Assembly: GCA_038255145.1 (NCBI GenBank)
Contig: JBBSLP010000065.1
Coordinates: forward strand, 1-34,119
Direction of reading: 5' to 3'
DNA: 34,119 nucleotides
Source: WHTX01 sp038255145
Lineage (GTDB): Bacteria; Actinomycetota; Acidimicrobiia; Acidimicrobiales; CAIXPF01
This document shows positions 32,901 to 34,119 of the stretch, one piece after another. The position numbers were made by a program, and so were the translations under genes. The notes beneath the pieces are model-generated. The model was given only the letters and a program-made list of their open reading frames with translations, did no database searches and had not been told where the DNA came from. The stretch's first letter is position 1, and each line of letters begins with the position of its first letter.

Positions 32901-33793
32901 GAGGCAACCAGACCATCGTCTTCGACGGTCCCTCCCGGGCCCGGGCCCACCGCCGGACCGCCCTCGAGCGTGCCCTACCCCAAGCCGTCGACAGCGACGA
33001 GCTCCACCTCGAATACCAACCCGTGCTCGACCTCGCCACCAACGAGGTGGCCGGCTTCGAAGCCCTGCTCCGCTGGGACCACCCCACCATGGGCCGGATC
33101 TCCCCGGCCGAGTTCATCCCCCTCGCCGAAGCCAACGGGCTCATCACCCGCATCGGCCAACGGGTCCTCCGCCAGGCCCTGCACCAACTGGCGGACTGGC
33201 ACCGCGACCCCCGGGTCCGTCCCGACCTGTGGATGGCGATCAACCTCTCCGCCATCCAGCTCGTGCAACCCACCCTCGTCGCCCAGGTCGCCGCCACCAT
33301 CGCCGGGACCGGTCTCCCACCCGCCCTGGTCCACCTCGAGATCACCGAGAGCGTCCTCATGGACCGACTCGACGACGCCACCCCCACCATCGCCGCCCTG
33401 CGAGCACTCGGCGTGCGCATCAGCATCGATGACTTCGGCACCGGCTACTCGTCGCTCAGCTACCTCGACCGCCTCCCCCTCGACATCCTCAAGATCGACC
33501 GGTCCTTCGTCCACAACCTCGGCACCGGGCGCTCGGGCGCACCCATCGTCAGCGCCCTCACCCACCTGGCCACCACGCTCGGCCTCGACGTGATCGCCGA
33601 AGGCATCGAGGACCCGGGCCAGCTCGAACTGGTCCGGCAGCTCGGCTGCCACTATGGACAAGGCTTCCTGTGGAGCGCCTCACTCGCACCCGACCACGCC
33701 CTCTCGTGGATGACCGCCAGAACCTGTCGATCCGCTCCGACGAACGGCTCCCAGAGCCCGCTCCAGGGCCGCCTTCGTGGGCCCCTCAGGTGA
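29930..33793 (+). CDS. PAS-GGDEF-PAS4-GGDEF-EAL c-di-GMP enzyme
   Basis: A 1287-residue protein. Order: PAS (about 20-140), GGDEF-1 (about 150-305), a basic Ser/Arg linker (about 310-336), four PAS domains (about 345-465, 466-587, 588-715, 716-825), GGDEF-2 (about 835-995), EAL (about 1005-1250). GGDEF-1 has AGDEF at 228-232 and an I-site READ before it. GGDEF-2 has intact GGDEF at 917-921 but PATD instead of RxxD, so no I-site. The EAL domain keeps its catalytic set: EAL at 1044-1046, NLSAIQL, LEITES, IDDFGTGYSS, LKIDRSF, IAEGIED and QGF. It could both make and break c-di-GMP. ATG 29930 has AGGA upstream. No membrane helix. The stop overlaps the convergent last gene by 8 bases. Confidence 0.93.
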   Translation: MAQQTISDLPQDQTLALRSFAFDHLSAIAAVLDASGRIVDTNAAWRLFARLNEASAGTTGPGLNYLEVCDRAAATGDKDASLVAAGLRQLLTGERDHFDHEYLCPSPAQDRWFMVQASAAPVTDGAGVVLFHVDITARKLREDHLVIEAEHDRLTGLPNRRHAVRFLQAKLDDAQVTGEAVWVLYFDLDRFKGVNDAYGHRLGDELLVQVAARAQRMVREADLLCRLAGDEFILVCPGIDGGNAASIADRLRVVLSRPFQFGPTEVTIGASVGSACADAGSTVDALLHAADAQMYLDKGRNRHGGQLASAAPHRSPSRSRRTRRRATNPGSGSGHVAVTGLEPSRAMIEAIVARSNDLVMFFRSDGTIEWASPACRTLFGVDPEVVVGRNGFDMIHPDDQQRVLTEFAAMTGRGDHVRTEFRVVDRTGRVRWIEEVATNLVDEPGVGVVVGNLRDVTERKQAEEAVRFQARLLAAVGQAVVAVDTAGTVIYWNDGAQATYGWTADEALGQPIQGLIRPADGWAARAEQIRSQLDEGASWSGAFQVIAKGGSEIPIMVSDTPVHDEHGEHVATIGVSVDMTAQLQRDELATRLSAIVESSTDAIFSTDLDGVVTTWNAAAETLYGHTATDMIGRSSSELVPPAHAAALWALIDRIRHGETVQSMRAVGRHANDRDLHIAISLSPMRDASTSIVGASAIVRDISERIELNRRIDAERRRLADAQATARLGSFEIDLDTGHVTRSAEMWRILGCEPGSSSDDLLDHVAPEDRDQLRQDLEEALAGSRDVERTHRILRPDGEVRWVVTRSTRSLDPSSRVLTGTTFDITERREAELALAHQATHDQLTGLPNRAGLFDMLGAHLSGRTTPRRLSAVAFVDLDRFKVINDTLSHAVGDQTLRAVAERLRTALPATDIVARHGGDEFVVVRPDSSTLADAEELAQDAQRLFATPFTVGDHRIELTASIGVTLSSSSDSHSSLLHDAGTAMYQAKEGGGNQTIVFDGPSRARAHRRTALERALPQAVDSDELHLEYQPVLDLATNEVAGFEALLRWDHPTMGRISPAEFIPLAEANGLITRIGQRVLRQALHQLADWHRDPRVRPDLWMAINLSAIQLVQPTLVAQVAATIAGTGLPPALVHLEITESVLMDRLDDATPTIAALRALGVRISIDDFGTGYSSLSYLDRLPLDILKIDRSFVHNLGTGRSGAPIVSALTHLATTLGLDVIAEGIEDPGQLELVRQLGCHYGQGFLWSASLAPDHALSWMTARTCRSAPTNGSQSPLQGRLRGPLR

Positions 33794-34119
33794 CTCGGGG
33801 ACGCCGCTTCAGGGTGATGACCCGGTGCTTGACCCGCCAGCCGTCGGCCGTCTTGACCACATCGTCGTAGTACGAGGCCGTGCCCACCGTGCGCCCGTTG
33901 AGCAGGGCCACGATGCGGAAGCGCAGGGTGGCGCCGCCGGGGGCGTCGTCGGCGTAGATGTTGGTCATCATGTGGGTCAGGGGGTGCGTGGCGTCCTCGT
34001 CCATGTAGCGCTGGATCTCGGCCAGCCCCACCAGGGAGGGGGCGCCGAGGTCCGTGAGGTCGAAGACGGCGTCCTCGGTGAAGATCCGGGCCAGCCCGGG
34101 CCAGTCCCGGTCGTCGATG
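33786..34119 (-). CDS. NTF2/SnoaL-like protein, truncated at the window edge
   Basis: The frame is open from the window end to TGA at 33786, so the N-terminus lies outside. The 110 visible residues have the SnoaL-like pattern DDRDWPGLARIFTEDAVFDL, then VGLAEIQRYM, HMMTNIYADD and ASYYDDVVKTADGWRVKHRVITLKR. These are a cone-shaped barrel fold used by hydroxysteroid isomerase-, dehydratase- and cyclase-like enzymes. Function beyond the fold is unknown. It is convergent with the GGDEF-EAL gene, and their coding ends overlap by eight bases. Confidence 0.85.
   Translation of the reverse strand, partial: IDDRDWPGLARIFTEDAVFDLTDLGAPSLVGLAEIQRYMDEDATHPLTHMMTNIYADDAPGGATLRFRIVALLNGRTVGTASYYDDVVKTADGWRVKHRVITLKRRPRVT

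Overview
The window is about 34 kb of very GC-rich, gene-dense DNA with strong G/C third-position bias, many GTG starts and GGGGG-type ribosome binding sites. Gene content (an Rv2061-like F420/PPOX protein, LivK-like lipoproteins without their transporter, crotonases, an acyl-CoA carboxylase beta subunit, a CaiB/BaiF CoA transferase, SDRs, ECF sigma and nSTAND-WD40 genes) points to an actinobacterium. Class Acidimicrobiia is my best inference, not proven.

Layout. 1-2.5 kb: end of a highly acidic repeat protein, then an N-acyl-D-amino-acid deacylase. 2.5-7.8 kb: broken MFS gene, a LivK-like lipoprotein divergent from a broken enoyl-CoA hydratase, a winged-helix-like unknown and a LysR regulator. 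7.8-11.1 kb: TSUP transporter, PPOX/F420 protein, frameshifted TetR gene and a VanY-type peptidase. 11.2-15.4 kb: a second LivK-like lipoprotein divergent from a second crotonase, then acyl-CoA carboxylase beta. 15.6-18.4 kb: SDR, HAD phosphatase and gpsA. 18.4-24.7 kb (minus): an apparent three-gene operon of ECF sigma factor, a translationally coupled unknown protein, and a 1660-residue protein. 25-28.3 kb: unknown PH-like protein, CoA transferase coupled to a broken TMEM175-type gene, and an SDR. 28.5-33.8 kb: two c-di-GMP genes (PAS-PAS-GGDEF and PAS-GGDEF-4xPAS-GGDEF-EAL). The end holds a truncated NTF2/SnoaL-like gene.

The best candidate for an undescribed system is the sigma operon. 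Its large protein joins an N-terminal Lon-like (S16) protease domain with an apparent Ser273/Lys326 dyad to an nSTAND NTPase, one membrane helix and about 14 WD-type repeats. I infer a membrane-tethered, signal-gated protease or stress-sensing machine made together with its own sigma factor, which has an ECF-like promoter upstream.

Other points: the divergent lipoprotein/crotonase arrangement occurs twice with paralogous lipoproteins; four genes are frameshifted and three of these also lack internal segments; convergent gene ends carry hairpins and short GC-rich tandem repeats; and CGAATCG motifs recur at 11-bp spacing. No tRNA, rRNA, CRISPR array or insertion sequence was seen.
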